Positions 17,328-26,731 of a stretch of DNA of 64,000 bases are shown in pieces. Source of the stretch: Paraburkholderia bryophila. Its GTDB lineage: Bacteria; Pseudomonadota; Gammaproteobacteria; Burkholderiales; Burkholderiaceae. Both the position numbers and the translations under genes were made by a program. Under the pieces are notes generated by a model, which made no database searches, was not told where the DNA came from, and was given only the letters and a program-made list of their open reading frames with translations. Location of the stretch: contig NZ_JACCAS010000002.1 of the NCBI RefSeq assembly GCF_013409255.1, positions 930,001 through 994,000 on the forward strand, given 5' to 3'. Position 1 is the stretch's first letter; each line of letters opens with the position of its first letter.

Positions 17328-18911
17328 ATGCCGGAACTTTCGTATCCGCAACCGGGCACCGCTGCTAAAGGCCGCAATCTCAGCCTCCTCATCTTCTTCG
17401 CGGTTATCGCTATCGGCGCTGCTTACTGCGCCATGCATCTGGTGGACGATCTGCAACCGGTCCGCGAGAGTTCGGTTCTACCGTATCTGCTCCTCGGCGT
17501 GGCGCTGCTGATCGCGCTCGGCTTCGAATTCGTCAATGGTTTCCATGACACCGCCAACGCGGTCGCCACGGTGATCTACACGCATTCGCTCGCACCGAAC
17601 CTCGCGGTGGTGTGGTCGGGTACGTGGAATTTCCTCGGCGTGCTGACCTCGACCGGCGCGGTCGCGTTCGGCGTGCTGCAACTGCTGCCTGTCGAACTGA
17701 TCTTGCAGGTGGGCAGCAGCGCCGGTTTCGCGATGGTCTTCGCGCTGCTGATCGCCGCAATCATCTGGAACCTCGGCACGTGGTATTTCGGGCTGCCGTC
17801 GTCGAGCTCGCACACGCTAATCGGCTCGATCATCGGCGTTGGTCTGATGAATCAGTTGATGCACGGCGCGAACGGCACGAGCGGCGTGGACTGGAATCAG
17901 GCGCTCGGCGTCGGCAAGTCGCTGCTGTTTTCGCCGCTGGTGGGCTTTCTCGCGTCGGCGTTGCTGCTGCTGATTCTGAAAGCCGTGGTGCGGATTCCCG
18001 CGCTGTATGCCGAACCGAAGGGCAAAGAACCGCCGCCGTTCTGGATTCGCAGCCTGCTGATTCTGACCTGCACGGGCGTGTCGTTCGCGCATGGTTCGAA
18101 CGATGGTCAGAAGGGCATGGGCCTCATCATGCTGATCCTGATCGGCACGGTGCCGACCGCGTATGCGCTGAACAAGGCGGTCACGCCGGCGGAAACGCAA
18201 ACGTACCTGGCGGTCGCGCAACACGCGTCGGTCACGCTCGGCAAATACACGCAAGGCGCCGCGCCGTCCACCAATCCGCGCGGCGACGTCGAAGCCTATG
18301 TCCGCACCCGTCAGTTGGCGCCGGCTACCTTGCCGGCATTGCAGCAACTCACGGAGCAGATCGGTCAACAGGTTGGGCAATCGGGCTCGATGGGCTCGGT
18401 GCCGCAAGGTATCGTCGATAACGTGCGCAACAACATGTATGTGGCCTCCGAAGCCATCCGCCTGATGGAGAAGGCGAAACAACCGGCGTTCGCGCCGGAA
18501 GACGCCAAGGCCATCGACAACTTCAAGTCGCAAACCGATCACGCCACCAAGTTCATTCCGACGTGGGTGAAGGTCGCGGTGGCGATTGCACTGGGCCTCG
18601 GCACGATGGTCGGCTGGAAGCGGATTGTCGTGACGGTCGGCGAGAAGATCGGCAAGCAGCATCTGACGTATGGACAGGGGGCGTCGGCTGAAGTCGTCGC
18701 GATGCTGACGATCGGTGCGGCCGATATGTACGGTCTGCCGGTTTCGACAACGCACGTGTTGTCCTCGGGTGTGGCGGGCACGATGGCGGCTAACGGCTCC
18801 GGTTTGCAATGGGGCACCGTGCGCAGCCTGATCCTCGCGTGGGTGCTGACGCTGCCGGTGTCGATCGCACTCGCCGGAGGCTTGTATTGGGTGTTCCGGA
18901 TGGTGTTCTAA
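17328..18911 (+). CDS. pit: Inorganic phosphate transporter (PitA family)
   Basis: A 527-residue inner-membrane transporter of the PiT family, which carries metal-phosphate with protons. Both copies of the family signature are visible: GFEFVNGFHDTANAVATVIY near residue 65 and, in the second half, FAHGSNDGQKGMGLIMLIL near residue 255 and LPVSTTHVLSSGVAGTMAA near residue 470. Between the halves a hydrophilic loop of about 130 residues (residues about 285-420) is present, as in E. coli PitA. The ATG at 17328 is chosen over the frame to 17250 because the longer form lacks any hydrophobic start. It shares a terminator with the convergent ppk2. Confidence 0.94.
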   Translation: MPELSYPQPGTAAKGRNLSLLIFFAVIAIGAAYCAMHLVDDLQPVRESSVLPYLLLGVALLIALGFEFVNGFHDTANAVATVIYTHSLAPNLAVVWSGTWNFLGVLTSTGAVAFGVLQLLPVELILQVGSSAGFAMVFALLIAAIIWNLGTWYFGLPSSSSHTLIGSIIGVGLMNQLMHGANGTSGVDWNQALGVGKSLLFSPLVGFLASALLLLILKAVVRIPALYAEPKGKEPPPFWIRSLLILTCTGVSFAHGSNDGQKGMGLIMLILIGTVPTAYALNKAVTPAETQTYLAVAQHASVTLGKYTQGAAPSTNPRGDVEAYVRTRQLAPATLPALQQLTEQIGQQVGQSGSMGSVPQGIVDNVRNNMYVASEAIRLMEKAKQPAFAPEDAKAIDNFKSQTDHATKFIPTWVKVAVAIALGLGTMVGWKRIVVTVGEKIGKQHLTYGQGASAEVVAMLTIGAADMYGLPVSTTHVLSSGVAGTMAANGSGLQWGTVRSLILAWVLTLPVSIALAGGLYWVFRMVF

Positions 18912-18975
18912 AGAACGTCTTTGAAGAGAAGCCGCCGGTCCGCAGTGACGTTCGCGGGATCGGCGAGTCTGAATG

Positions 18976-19007
18976 AAAAAAGCGCGGCTCACAGGCCGCG
19001 CTTTTTT
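18976..19007. terminator. Bidirectional terminator between pit and ppk2
   Basis: Perfect 13-bp stem (AAAAAAGCGCGGC / GCCGCGCTTTTTT) around TCACAG, with A/T tracts on both sides. It lies between convergent pit and ppk2 and can stop both transcripts. Confidence 0.9.
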
Positions 19008-19046
19008 GTTGTGCCGAGCGCCGGGAAGCGCTCGGTCGCTTAGTGC

Positions 19047-19973
19047 TTAGTAAAGCTCGGGCACGATCATCGACGTCGGCACCGGCTGGCGGCTGTATTC
19101 GTCGTTATGAACCCGCGCCGGCAGTTCGATCGTGGGATGCTCAACCTCGTGATACGGCATCTGGCTCAGCAAATGATGAATGCAGTTCAGGCGCGCGCGC
19201 TTCTTGTCGACCGCCTGCACGACCCACCACGGCGCCTCGGGAATATGCGAGCGCTGCAGCATCACTTCTTTCGCCTGCGTGTACGCCTCCCAGCGACGGC
19301 GGCTTTCCAGATCCATCGGGCTCAGTTTCCACTGCTTCAGCGGATCGTGAATGCGGTTCTGGAAGCGGATTTCCTGCTCTTCGTCGGTAATCGAAAACCA
19401 GTATTTGAGAATCTGCACGCCACTGCGCGCCAGCATCTTTTCGAATTCCGGCACCGAGCGGAAGAACTCTTCGTATTCTTCGTCGCTGCAAAAATTCATC
19501 ACGCGCTCGACACCCGCACGGTTGTACCAGCTACGGTCGAACAGCACCATTTCACCGCCTGCCGGCAGATGCGAAACGTAACGCTGGAAATACCACTGCG
19601 TGCGTTCGCGGTTATTCGGCGCGGGCAACGCGGCCACGCGGCACACGCGCGGATTGAGGCGCTGCGTGATGCGTTTGATCGCACCGCCCTTGCCGGCCGC
19701 GTCGCGTCCTTCGAAAATCACCACGAGGCGATGGCCGGTCTGCACGATCCAGTCCTGCAGTTTGACGAGCTCGCCCTGCAAACGGAACAACTCGCGGAAG
19801 TACATCTTGCGGGCTTCGCGATGCTCAGGCGTGAAGCCCTCCGCGCCGTCGATAATGCGGTCGTCGACTTCCATTTCGAGCTCTTCGTCGTAAGCGTCGA
19901 TGAGGTCTTCCTCGAAACGGCGTTGCCGCTCTGCGAGCATTTCAGCTTCAGGTCTCGGATCCTGCTCTTTCAT
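19047..19973 (-). CDS. ppk2: Polyphosphate kinase 2
   Basis: A 308-residue PPK2-family enzyme that uses polyphosphate to phosphorylate nucleoside di- or monophosphates. The Walker A loop is FEGRDAAGKGGAIKRI (residues about 87-101), the lid and Walker B are VLFDRSWYNRAGVERVMNF near residue 145, and the conserved block DPLKQWKLSPMDLESRRRW follows near residue 225. The length matches the one-domain class. The start ATG at 19973 has AGGAGA six bases upstream; the longer open frame to 20132 is rejected. The N-terminal 40 residues are strongly acidic. It faces pit and shares its terminator; CHAD, Pit and PPK2 lie within 4 kb. Confidence 0.95.
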   Translation of the reverse strand: MKEQDPRPEAEMLAERQRRFEEDLIDAYDEELEMEVDDRIIDGAEGFTPEHREARKMYFRELFRLQGELVKLQDWIVQTGHRLVVIFEGRDAAGKGGAIKRITQRLNPRVCRVAALPAPNNRERTQWYFQRYVSHLPAGGEMVLFDRSWYNRAGVERVMNFCSDEEYEEFFRSVPEFEKMLARSGVQILKYWFSITDEEQEIRFQNRIHDPLKQWKLSPMDLESRRRWEAYTQAKEVMLQRSHIPEAPWWVVQAVDKKRARLNCIHHLLSQMPYHEVEHPTIELPARVHNDEYSRQPVPTSMIVPELY

Positions 19974-20105
19974 TGCGGCTCTCCTGGCAACGGAAATGGT
20001 TAAGCGCGCGGCGAGAAGTCCGACGCGAACGCGTTCGATTATCGAAGCGCGAGGTGTCAGCCGTGTTACCGCCGCGGCCGCATTTCGGCTCCCTGCAGGT
20101 GCGAG

Positions 20106-20145
20106 TGGGCACATAGGGGCACGCTTGGGCACGTAGGCGCACGAT
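20106..20145. repeat. Two tandem 20-bp repeats
   Basis: TGGGCACATAGGGGCACGCT is followed at once by TGGGCACGTAGGCGCACGAT (17 of 20 identical). They fill part of the 313-base gap between the divergent ppk2 and protease genes, which otherwise shows nothing but the two promoter regions. Confidence 0.6.
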
Positions 20146-20286
20146 TGCGGGGCAGGCGGGGCTGGCTCACCTTGTCGTCAACCATGATAGCGACTTTTGC
20201 GGCGTCGCCCGGCGCCGCCTGCTGCATGGACTTGAAAACTTTGGCGATGCCCCGCATCTGCGTACCCGTTTATCCGGAGCATCGCC

Positions 20287-21348
20287 ATGGGAAGCCGCCC
20301 ACGCTTCATCGATGGCCTGTCGCGCGCCGCATCCGACGCCCCCGGGCCGAATCCACTCAATCCCTTATCCGACGACACGCTACTCGACGCCTATTCCCGC
20401 ACCGTGATCGGCGCGCTGGAACGCGTGCAGCAGGCGGTCGCCTTCATTTCCGTCGAACGCCGGCTGCCCGGCGAGGCATCCGGGCAAGCGCACGGGCGAG
20501 GCCGTGAGCGAGGCGCGCGCGGCGGTACCGGCTCAGGCTTTCTGTTCACGCCCGACGGCTATCTGCTCACCAATAGCCACGTCGTGCACGGCGCCACGCA
20601 CATCAAGGTCACGCTGGCCGACGGCGCGAAATTCGATGCCGATCTGGTCGGCGACGATCCAGGCAGCGATCTCGCCGTGTTGCGGATCGGCTCGCCGGAG
20701 CCGTTGCCGCATGTCGAACTCGGCGAATCGTCAAAGCTGCGCGTCGGCCAGATTGCGATCGCGGTGGGTAATCCGCTCGGGCTCGCACAAACCGTCACCA
20801 CCGGCGTCGTGTCGGCGCTCGGCCGTTCGCTCCGCTCGAACTCCGGCCGCATGATCTATGACGTGATCCAGACCGACGCCGCGCTGAATCCCGGCAATTC
20901 CGGCGGTCCGCTGATCAATTCGGCCGGCCAGGTGATCGGCGTGAATACCGCGATCATTCCCGGCGCGCAGGCCATCTGTTTCGCCACGGCAATCGATACC
21001 GCCAAGTGGGTCATCATGCAGATCTTCACGCATGGCCGGGTACGGCGTGCGTATATCGGCGTGGCCGGCACCACGACGCCGCTCGCGCGGCGCGTGCAGC
21101 GCTATTTCGGCTTGAGCTCGGAAAGCGGCGTATACGTGATGGAAATCGTCAAAGGCAGTCCGGCCTCGCTCGGCGGGTTGCGTACCGACGACACGATCGT
21201 CGCCATCGACGCACTCGCCGTGCAGGACGTGGATGGTCTGCAGCGCGCGCTCGACGCATCGCGGATCGATAAACCGGTGAACGTGACGGTATTGCGCGGC
21301 GCACAGCGGCTTGAATTGACGTTGACGCCGGTCGAACAGACGAGTTGA
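20287..21348 (+). CDS. S1C-type serine protease with PDZ domain (HtrA-like)
   Basis: A 353-residue trypsin-like protease of the HtrA group with a C-terminal PDZ domain (residues about 260-345). The catalytic triad is visible: His in LTNSHVVHGA, Asp in PGSDLAVLRIG and Ser in NPGNSGGPLINS (near residue 205). Unlike DegP/DegS, the N terminus (MGSRPRFIDGLSRAASDAPG) has no signal peptide or membrane anchor, so a cytoplasmic place or unusual export is likely. A disordered Gly/Arg stretch lies before the protease domain near residue 65-80. It stands alone between ppk2 and a terminator. Confidence 0.9.
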   Translation: MGSRPRFIDGLSRAASDAPGPNPLNPLSDDTLLDAYSRTVIGALERVQQAVAFISVERRLPGEASGQAHGRGRERGARGGTGSGFLFTPDGYLLTNSHVVHGATHIKVTLADGAKFDADLVGDDPGSDLAVLRIGSPEPLPHVELGESSKLRVGQIAIAVGNPLGLAQTVTTGVVSALGRSLRSNSGRMIYDVIQTDAALNPGNSGGPLINSAGQVIGVNTAIIPGAQAICFATAIDTAKWVIMQIFTHGRVRRAYIGVAGTTTPLARRVQRYFGLSSESGVYVMEIVKGSPASLGGLRTDDTIVAIDALAVQDVDGLQRALDASRIDKPVNVTVLRGAQRLELTLTPVEQTS

Positions 21349-21401
21349 GTTTGCGGTTTGCAGTTTGTGTCGACGCGCTTACGTTTCGGGCGTGCACGAA
21401 A

Positions 21402-21433
21402 AAGGCCTCGCGCTCAATTAAGCGCGAGGCCTT
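21402..21433. terminator. Terminator between protease gene and ggt
   Basis: Stem AAGGCCTCGCGCT / AGCGCGAGGCCTT of 13 perfect pairs around CAATTA. On the minus strand it is followed by TTTTT, so it mainly ends the ggt transcript; it can also stop the convergent protease gene. Confidence 0.85.
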
Positions 21434-21490
21434 CTATCTTCGACCCGCGGTGCATCAACAAAACCGCACCGCCTGGCGTCACTCAGACAC

Positions 21491-23224
21491 TTACGGAATC
21501 ACCCGCGTCACACCACGGCCGCGCGGATCGGCTGCCGCTTCCGGCGTATCGCCATTCACCTTGATCGCCTGAATGTCGCCGCTGAAATCCTGACCCTTCA
21601 GCGTATAACCCTTCGCCTCGATCTGCTGGGCAAGTTCACCCTCGATCGGCTTGTAGGGCTCCCAGAAGATCGTGTTCGGCGGCAACAGTTGATGATGGAA
21701 ACGCATCGCCGCCACCGCGTCCTGCAGCGGCATGTTGAAGTCGTAAATGTTGTTGATCACCTGGAAGATCGACGTGAAGATGCGCGACCCGCCCGGCGTG
21801 CCGATCACCAGTGAGACCTTGCCGTCTTTAGTGAGAATGGTCGGGCTCATCGACGACAGCGGACGCTTCTTCGGTTCGATCGAATTCGCGTCGCTGCCCA
21901 CCACGCCGAACATATTCGCCACGCCCGGCTTCGCGGAGAAGTCGTCCATTTCGTCGTTCAGCACGATGCCGGTGCGATCCGCCACCACGCCCGAACCGAA
22001 ATAGCCGTTGATGGTGTACGTATTCGACACCGCGTTACCCCACTTGTCGATGACCGAGAAGTGCGTGGTTTCGGCTTTCTCCGGCATGGTCGTGCCGAGA
22101 CCCGGTTGCACGCTCTTCGTGTCCGACGGGGTGTTTGGATTGACTTCGGCCGCGCGCTTGGCGAGATACGCGTCGTCGGTCAATTGCGCGATCGGCACCT
22201 TGTAGAAGTCCGGATCGCCGAGATACTGCGCGCGGTCCGCGAAGACCCGCTTCTCGATTTCCGCGATCAGATGCACGTATTGCGCCGAATTGAGCGTGAC
22301 GTCCTTGAAATCAGGCGCGATGTCGGCCTTCATCTTCAGCAACTGCACGAGGCCGATACCGCCCGAGCTCGGCGGCGGCGCGGTGTACACGCGATAGCCG
22401 TTCCAGTCGGCCTGGATCGGTGTACGCCAGACGGCCTTGTACTGCTGCAGGTCGGCCTTGGTAATCAGACCGTGGCCGCGCATGGACGCGGCGATCAGAT
22501 CGGCCGTCTTGCCCTGATAGAAATCTTTCGCGCCTTGATCCGAAATACGCTGCAGCACGGCGGCGAGATCCGGTTGCTTGAAGTTGACGCCTTCCTTCAG
22601 ATTGCCGAAGTACGTGTCGAAGTTGGTCTTGCCGGCGAAGTCTTTCGCGGCATCGTCGCGGCGTTGCTGCAATTGCTGGCTGACCTCGAAGCCGTCGTGT
22701 GCATAGTGAATGGCCGGTGCGAGCACCTGCTTCCACTTGAGCTTGCCGAACCGGCGCTGCGCCTGCCACATGCCGTCCACGGTACCCGGCACGCCCACCG
22801 CGCGATAGCCGAACAGGCTCATGCCTTTGATGACCTCGCCCTTGTCGTCGAGATACATGTTTTTGGTCGCGGCGAGCGGCGCGCGTTCGCGATAGTCGAG
22901 GAAGTACGGCTTGCCGTCGACATACAGCGTCATGAACCCGCCGCCGCCGATGTTGCCCGCTTCCGGATACGTCACGGCAAGCGTGAAGGCGATCGCAACG
23001 GCCGCGTCGACGGCATTGCCGCCTTCCTTGAAGATCTGTTCGGCGGCGTCGGCGCTGTACTTGTCCGCGACCGCGATGGCGGAGGCCGTGAGAACGGCTG
23101 GCTGGCCCTTAGCCGCGGTCTTCGCGACAGCGGGCGTGGCCTCGAGAAACCCGGTTGAAACAGAAATGAGTGCGACCAGCGCGAATCCGCTGGCGGACGA
23201 TTTGGCGTTGCGAAACAACCTCAT
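21491..23224 (-). CDS. ggt: Gamma-glutamyltransferase
   Basis: A 577-residue periplasmic Ntn-hydrolase that cleaves or transfers the gamma-glutamyl group of glutathione. A signal peptide spans about residues 1-35. The self-cleavage site and nucleophile are Thr386 in KAETTHFSVIDKWGNAV, matching E. coli Thr391; the gamma-glutamyl-binding GGNAVDAAVAIAF and PGSRIFTSIFQVINNI segments are also there. The precursor is expected to split into large (about 350) and small (about 190) subunits. The gene is alone on the minus strand, with its own terminator downstream. Confidence 0.96.
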   Translation of the reverse strand: MRLFRNAKSSASGFALVALISVSTGFLEATPAVAKTAAKGQPAVLTASAIAVADKYSADAAEQIFKEGGNAVDAAVAIAFTLAVTYPEAGNIGGGGFMTLYVDGKPYFLDYRERAPLAATKNMYLDDKGEVIKGMSLFGYRAVGVPGTVDGMWQAQRRFGKLKWKQVLAPAIHYAHDGFEVSQQLQQRRDDAAKDFAGKTNFDTYFGNLKEGVNFKQPDLAAVLQRISDQGAKDFYQGKTADLIAASMRGHGLITKADLQQYKAVWRTPIQADWNGYRVYTAPPPSSGGIGLVQLLKMKADIAPDFKDVTLNSAQYVHLIAEIEKRVFADRAQYLGDPDFYKVPIAQLTDDAYLAKRAAEVNPNTPSDTKSVQPGLGTTMPEKAETTHFSVIDKWGNAVSNTYTINGYFGSGVVADRTGIVLNDEMDDFSAKPGVANMFGVVGSDANSIEPKKRPLSSMSPTILTKDGKVSLVIGTPGGSRIFTSIFQVINNIYDFNMPLQDAVAAMRFHHQLLPPNTIFWEPYKPIEGELAQQIEAKGYTLKGQDFSGDIQAIKVNGDTPEAAADPRGRGVTRVIP

Positions 23225-23356
23225 TGACTATCCCCCAAAAACGACTCTTTCACCTGACAAGAACGAGAGCTGCCTTGGGCTTATAACATGCAAGCCACCT
23301 CTTTGCGAAGCCGCGAAAATCCTTAGTACGGATGCGGCGACGCGCAAAATTCAGTG

Positions 23357-24766
23357 TTACGCGCGGCCCCGACTGCCGCGCGCGATCTCGTCGCCGGCGC
23401 CTTGCGGCAGGCGTGCGGTGATCGGAATCGACATGAACGAAAACAGTCCGACCACGATAAACGCCGGCCAGAAATCGGAGAACACGATGCTCGAATGGCC
23501 CTGCACGTTATGCGAAATTTGCAGCACGATCCCCGCGATCGTCACGCCGAGCCCTAACGAAATCTGCTGGATCACACTCGCAACACTCGTTGCACGGCCG
23601 ACGTCGCGGCTCGGAATATCCGCATACGCGAGCGTGTTCAACGAGGTGAATTGCAACGACGGAAAGAAGCCGCCGAACAGCACGACACACCAGATCAACC
23701 AATGCGGCGTGCCCGGAAAGAACAGGCCGTAGACCGCGATCGCCAGGCCCGCGCAACCCGCGTTGAACATCAGCACGGTGCGGAAACCGAAACGCTCCAG
23801 AATGCGCGACGCCGCCGCCTTCATGAAGATCGATCCGAAGGCGGACGCGCAGGTGATCGACCCGGACTTGAACGCCGTCATGCCGAGGCCTTCCTGCAAC
23901 GCAAGCGGCAACAGAAACGGCACGGCCCCGAGTCCGATCCGGAAGAGCGAGCCGCCCACCACGCTCGCGTGAAAACTCGGAATGCGCAGCAGGCGCAAGT
24001 CGAGCACGGGCATTTCGACGCGGCTCGCGTACAGCCAATACAGCACCAGCAGCACCACGCCGGTCACGCACATGCTGACCGATACCGTGTTCGACACCAA
24101 CTCGCCACCCACCAGCGAGAGGCCCAGCATGAAGAGCGACGCGCCGCTCGCGGACAAGATGAAGCCGGTCCAGTCGAGCCGTCCAGGATGCGCTTCGCGC
24201 TCGTTGGCGATGTGTTTGTTGGCCAGCCAGATGCCCAGCAGCCCGATGGGAATATTGACGAAGAAGATCAAACGCCAATGCAGATAGGTCGTAATGAAAC
24301 CACCGAGCGGCGGCCCGACCACCGGTCCGAGCAACGCCGGCACCGTTAGATAATTGACCGCGCGGATGAAGTCCGACTTCGGCACCGAACGGAAGATGAT
24401 GATGCGTCCCACCGGCACCATCATCGCGCCGCCAATGCCTTGCACGAAGCGCGCAATCACGAACATGCCGAGCGACGTGGAGGCCGCGCACATCAGCGAG
24501 CCGGCCATGAAAATGCCGATGGCCGTGCGAAACACCGTGCGAGAACCGAAGCGGTCGGCCACCCAGCCGCAGATGGGAATGAACACGCCGAGACCGATCA
24601 CATACGCCGTGACGGCCAGCTTGAGGGTGATGGGGTCCTGGCCGAGATCGCGCGCCAGAACCGGCAGCGACGTCACGATGACCGTGCCGTCCACGTTTTC
24701 CATGAACATCGCACACGCGACGATCAGCGGAACAATGAAAGTGCCTAAAGCGAGAGGCATTGGCAT
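23357..24766 (-). CDS. MFS drug/solute exporter (DHA2-like)
   Basis: About 469 residues with fourteen or fewer hydrophobic helices. The motif VTAYVIGLGVFIPICGWVAD RFGSRTVFRTA contains the MFS motif A (GWVADRFGSR), and ENVDGTVIVTSLPVLARDLG matches motif D1 of the DHA2 group near residue 25. The start is set at ATG 24766 (MPMPLALGTF), though the open frame runs to 24826. Substrate unknown. It lies downstream of the head-group operon on the same strand, separated by a strong hairpin, so it is most likely its own unit. Confidence 0.88.
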   Translation of the reverse strand: MPMPLALGTFIVPLIVACAMFMENVDGTVIVTSLPVLARDLGQDPITLKLAVTAYVIGLGVFIPICGWVADRFGSRTVFRTAIGIFMAGSLMCAASTSLGMFVIARFVQGIGGAMMVPVGRIIIFRSVPKSDFIRAVNYLTVPALLGPVVGPPLGGFITTYLHWRLIFFVNIPIGLLGIWLANKHIANEREAHPGRLDWTGFILSASGASLFMLGLSLVGGELVSNTVSVSMCVTGVVLLVLYWLYASRVEMPVLDLRLLRIPSFHASVVGGSLFRIGLGAVPFLLPLALQEGLGMTAFKSGSITCASAFGSIFMKAAASRILERFGFRTVLMFNAGCAGLAIAVYGLFFPGTPHWLIWCVVLFGGFFPSLQFTSLNTLAYADIPSRDVGRATSVASVIQQISLGLGVTIAGIVLQISHNVQGHSSIVFSDFWPAFIVVGLFSFMSIPITARLPQGAGDEIARGSRGRA

Positions 24767-24851
24767 GGCGACGGGTTGCAAGGCCGTCGATGTAAAGCGT
24801 CGATTATGGCATCGCATCGGCAACACATGTTGTTGTGCGAGCCGTAAACGG

Positions 24852-24880
24852 CAAAGAGCCGGTATCGAACCGGCTCTTTG
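24852..24880 (-). terminator. Hairpin after the head-group operon
   Basis: Perfect 12-bp stem CAAAGAGCCGGT / ACCGGCTCTTTG around a 5-base loop, in the 153-base gap between the cytidylyltransferase and MFS genes; a second hairpin (CGTCTTCGCT/AGCGAAGACG) sits next to it at 24888-24907. A long U-tract is not seen. Confidence 0.6.
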
Positions 24881-24919
24881 ATCGTTGCGTCTTCGCTCAG
24901 CGAAGACGCGGGAGAAGAC

Positions 24920-25684
24920 TTAGCGCGACGCGCTGACCAGCGGTTGCAGTTGCGGCAGGATCTCGGTGCTCGCGCGCGCAACGTCGTTCGGGAAGTCGAT
25001 CTCGATCCACGGTGCGCCGGTCACGTCCGCGGTGTCGAACACCTGCGTGCGTTCCAGCAGCAGATCGCGCACGGCTTCTTCATGCGGCAGGTTAGCGCGG
25101 CCGCTCTCGACGTAGCCGGCCACGATCTCCGCGAAACGCTGCGCGGTTTCCTGGCGGAAGCGGAAGAAGCCGACCGACTCGCCGATCGTGTCGTAGTCGA
25201 GATTCACGGCGAGCTGCTTGCGCAGTTCGACCGGGACGCCGTCTTTCAGACACAGCTTGACGGGTTCGTCGCCAGCTTCGAAATCACGGTCGATCAACAG
25301 GCGGTTGACCGTCTCGCCCGCCACCAGCGCGTTCAGGATGCGCTCGTCGTACAGCACGTCGGCGTCCATCAGCAGCACGTCGCCGCCGCGCGTCAACGCA
25401 TCGGCCACCGTGTGCACCGTCAGCACGCTGCCCAGATCGAAACGCGTGTTCAGCACGGTTTCGACCTTATGCGGCCAGTTGATGCGTTCCAGTTCTCCCT
25501 GCACCGACTCCGGCTGGAAGCCGAGCGCCAGGACGACGTCCGTCACGCCGGCGGTTTCGAGCATTTGCAGATGCCGCTCGAGCAGGCTCATGCCGTCGAA
25601 CTGCAACAGGCACTTCGGAAACTGAGCTTGCGGCGGTTGCTGGAGACGCAGGCCGAGGCCCGCTGCGAGGATGATGGCACGCAT
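24920..25684 (-). CDS. Nucleotidyltransferase, phosphocholine cytidylyltransferase-like
   Basis: A 254-residue protein with the Rossmann-like NTP_transferase fold. It starts MRAIILAAGLGLRLQQPPQAQ, with the nucleotide loop LAAGxGxRL, then PKCLLQFDGMSLLERHLQML, and the metal-binding aspartates appear in VLLMDADVLYDERIL (near residue 105) and DYDTIGESVGFFRF. It would activate a phosphorylated head group as a CDP (or other NDP) derivative. In the operon it is the last gene, 27 bases after the flippase-like gene, and its product would feed the CDP-alcohol phosphotransferase encoded first. Phosphocholine, inositol phosphate or a sugar phosphate are all possible. Confidence 0.85.
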   Translation of the reverse strand: MRAIILAAGLGLRLQQPPQAQFPKCLLQFDGMSLLERHLQMLETAGVTDVVLALGFQPESVQGELERINWPHKVETVLNTRFDLGSVLTVHTVADALTRGGDVLLMDADVLYDERILNALVAGETVNRLLIDRDFEAGDEPVKLCLKDGVPVELRKQLAVNLDYDTIGESVGFFRFRQETAQRFAEIVAGYVESGRANLPHEEAVRDLLLERTQVFDTADVTGAPWIEIDFPNDVARASTEILPQLQPLVSASR

Positions 25685-25711
25685 GCGCGGTCCTTTGAAA
25701 AAATACGGAGT

Positions 25712-26731
25712 TTAATCGACAACCGACACGCGCCCTGTGGCGCGCCGCCGTTGCCAGCTTCGTTCGCTGAAGTGCAAAACCAGCAAGCCCGGCAAGCCTA
25801 ACAGGATTTCGCGCGCGCGCTTGGCCAGCGACAACGCCAGCGCGGCTTCCGGCGGCAAACCGACCAGCGGCGCGAGCAGAAGATAACCGCCTTCCTGCAC
25901 GCCGAGCGAACCCGGAATCATAAACGCTGCGCCGCGAATCGCCTGGCCCAGGCTCTCCAGCAGCAGCGCGTCGACCCAGTCGACCGGATGACCGAGAAAG
26001 CGCAACGCAAGCCACACTTCGACCGTACCGACGATCCAGCCGGCGAGGCTCAACGCGAAGCTCGCCGCCACCCGGCCGCGTTCGCGGTACATGGCTTGCA
26101 CGGCGGCGTCGACGGCTTCGGCGCGGGTCATCAACGAAGACCAGTCGCGCTTGCCGAATACTTTCGACACCACGCCGAGCAGGCGGCCGAATAGTCCGCG
26201 CCGCTGCGCATAGTAGAAACCGACGATCATCGCGCCGAGCACGCCGGTAGCGATCAGCGTGGCGGTTTGCAGATCGTGCAACGCACCGTGCGCGGCGTAT
26301 GCGCCGAACAGCAGCAGCCCGCCCAGCGCGAAGATGATTTGCGCGAGCGCCTGCGCCGTGGTGCTGACGGTGATCGCTGCGGCCGCGTCGCGCATGCGCA
26401 TGCCGCGCTGCGACAGTTGCCGGACCATGACGACCGGACCGCCGATCTGACCGGCTGGCAGCAGACTGTTCACCGACTCGCCGATCCAGCGCCCGAACAG
26501 CGCGTCGCGCAGCGACAGATCGTGATGCACGCCGTCGTGACGGCGGCGGAACAGCACGGAGATCGCGCCGGCGTCGAGCACGAGCGGCACGACGTGGAAC
26601 AGCGCGACGAGCGCGAGCCCCCAACCGGCGGCAAGCAACGTCGACGCAACCGAACCGAAACCCTGCCACGCAAGCAAGCCAACGAACAGCGCCGTCCCGA
26701 TCGACAGCAGAATCAGGGCCGCGCGACTCAC
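25712..26731 (-). CDS. Flippase-like membrane protein (LPG synthase N-domain/HpnL-like)
   Basis: A 339-residue protein with about eight hydrophobic helices, of the LPG_synthase_TM (AglD/MprF flippase-like) family. The family signature region GRWIGESVNSLLPAGQIGGPVVM lies near residue 65-85 and the second signature MIPGSLGVQEGGYLLLAPLVGLP near residue 270. The start is GTG at 26731, which overlaps the oxygenase stop (GTGA, 26728-26731), so the longer frame to 27019 is wrong. Members are thought to flip or transport lipid-linked compounds across the inner membrane. In this operon it would move the lipid made by the other three enzymes. Confidence 0.85.
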   Translation of the reverse strand: MSRAALILLSIGTALFVGLLAWQGFGSVASTLLAAGWGLALVALFHVVPLVLDAGAISVLFRRRHDGVHHDLSLRDALFGRWIGESVNSLLPAGQIGGPVVMVRQLSQRGMRMRDAAAAITVSTTAQALAQIIFALGGLLLFGAYAAHGALHDLQTATLIATGVLGAMIVGFYYAQRRGLFGRLLGVVSKVFGKRDWSSLMTRAEAVDAAVQAMYRERGRVAASFALSLAGWIVGTVEVWLALRFLGHPVDWVDALLLESLGQAIRGAAFMIPGSLGVQEGGYLLLAPLVGLPPEAALALSLAKRAREILLGLPGLLVLHFSERSWQRRRATGRVSVVD

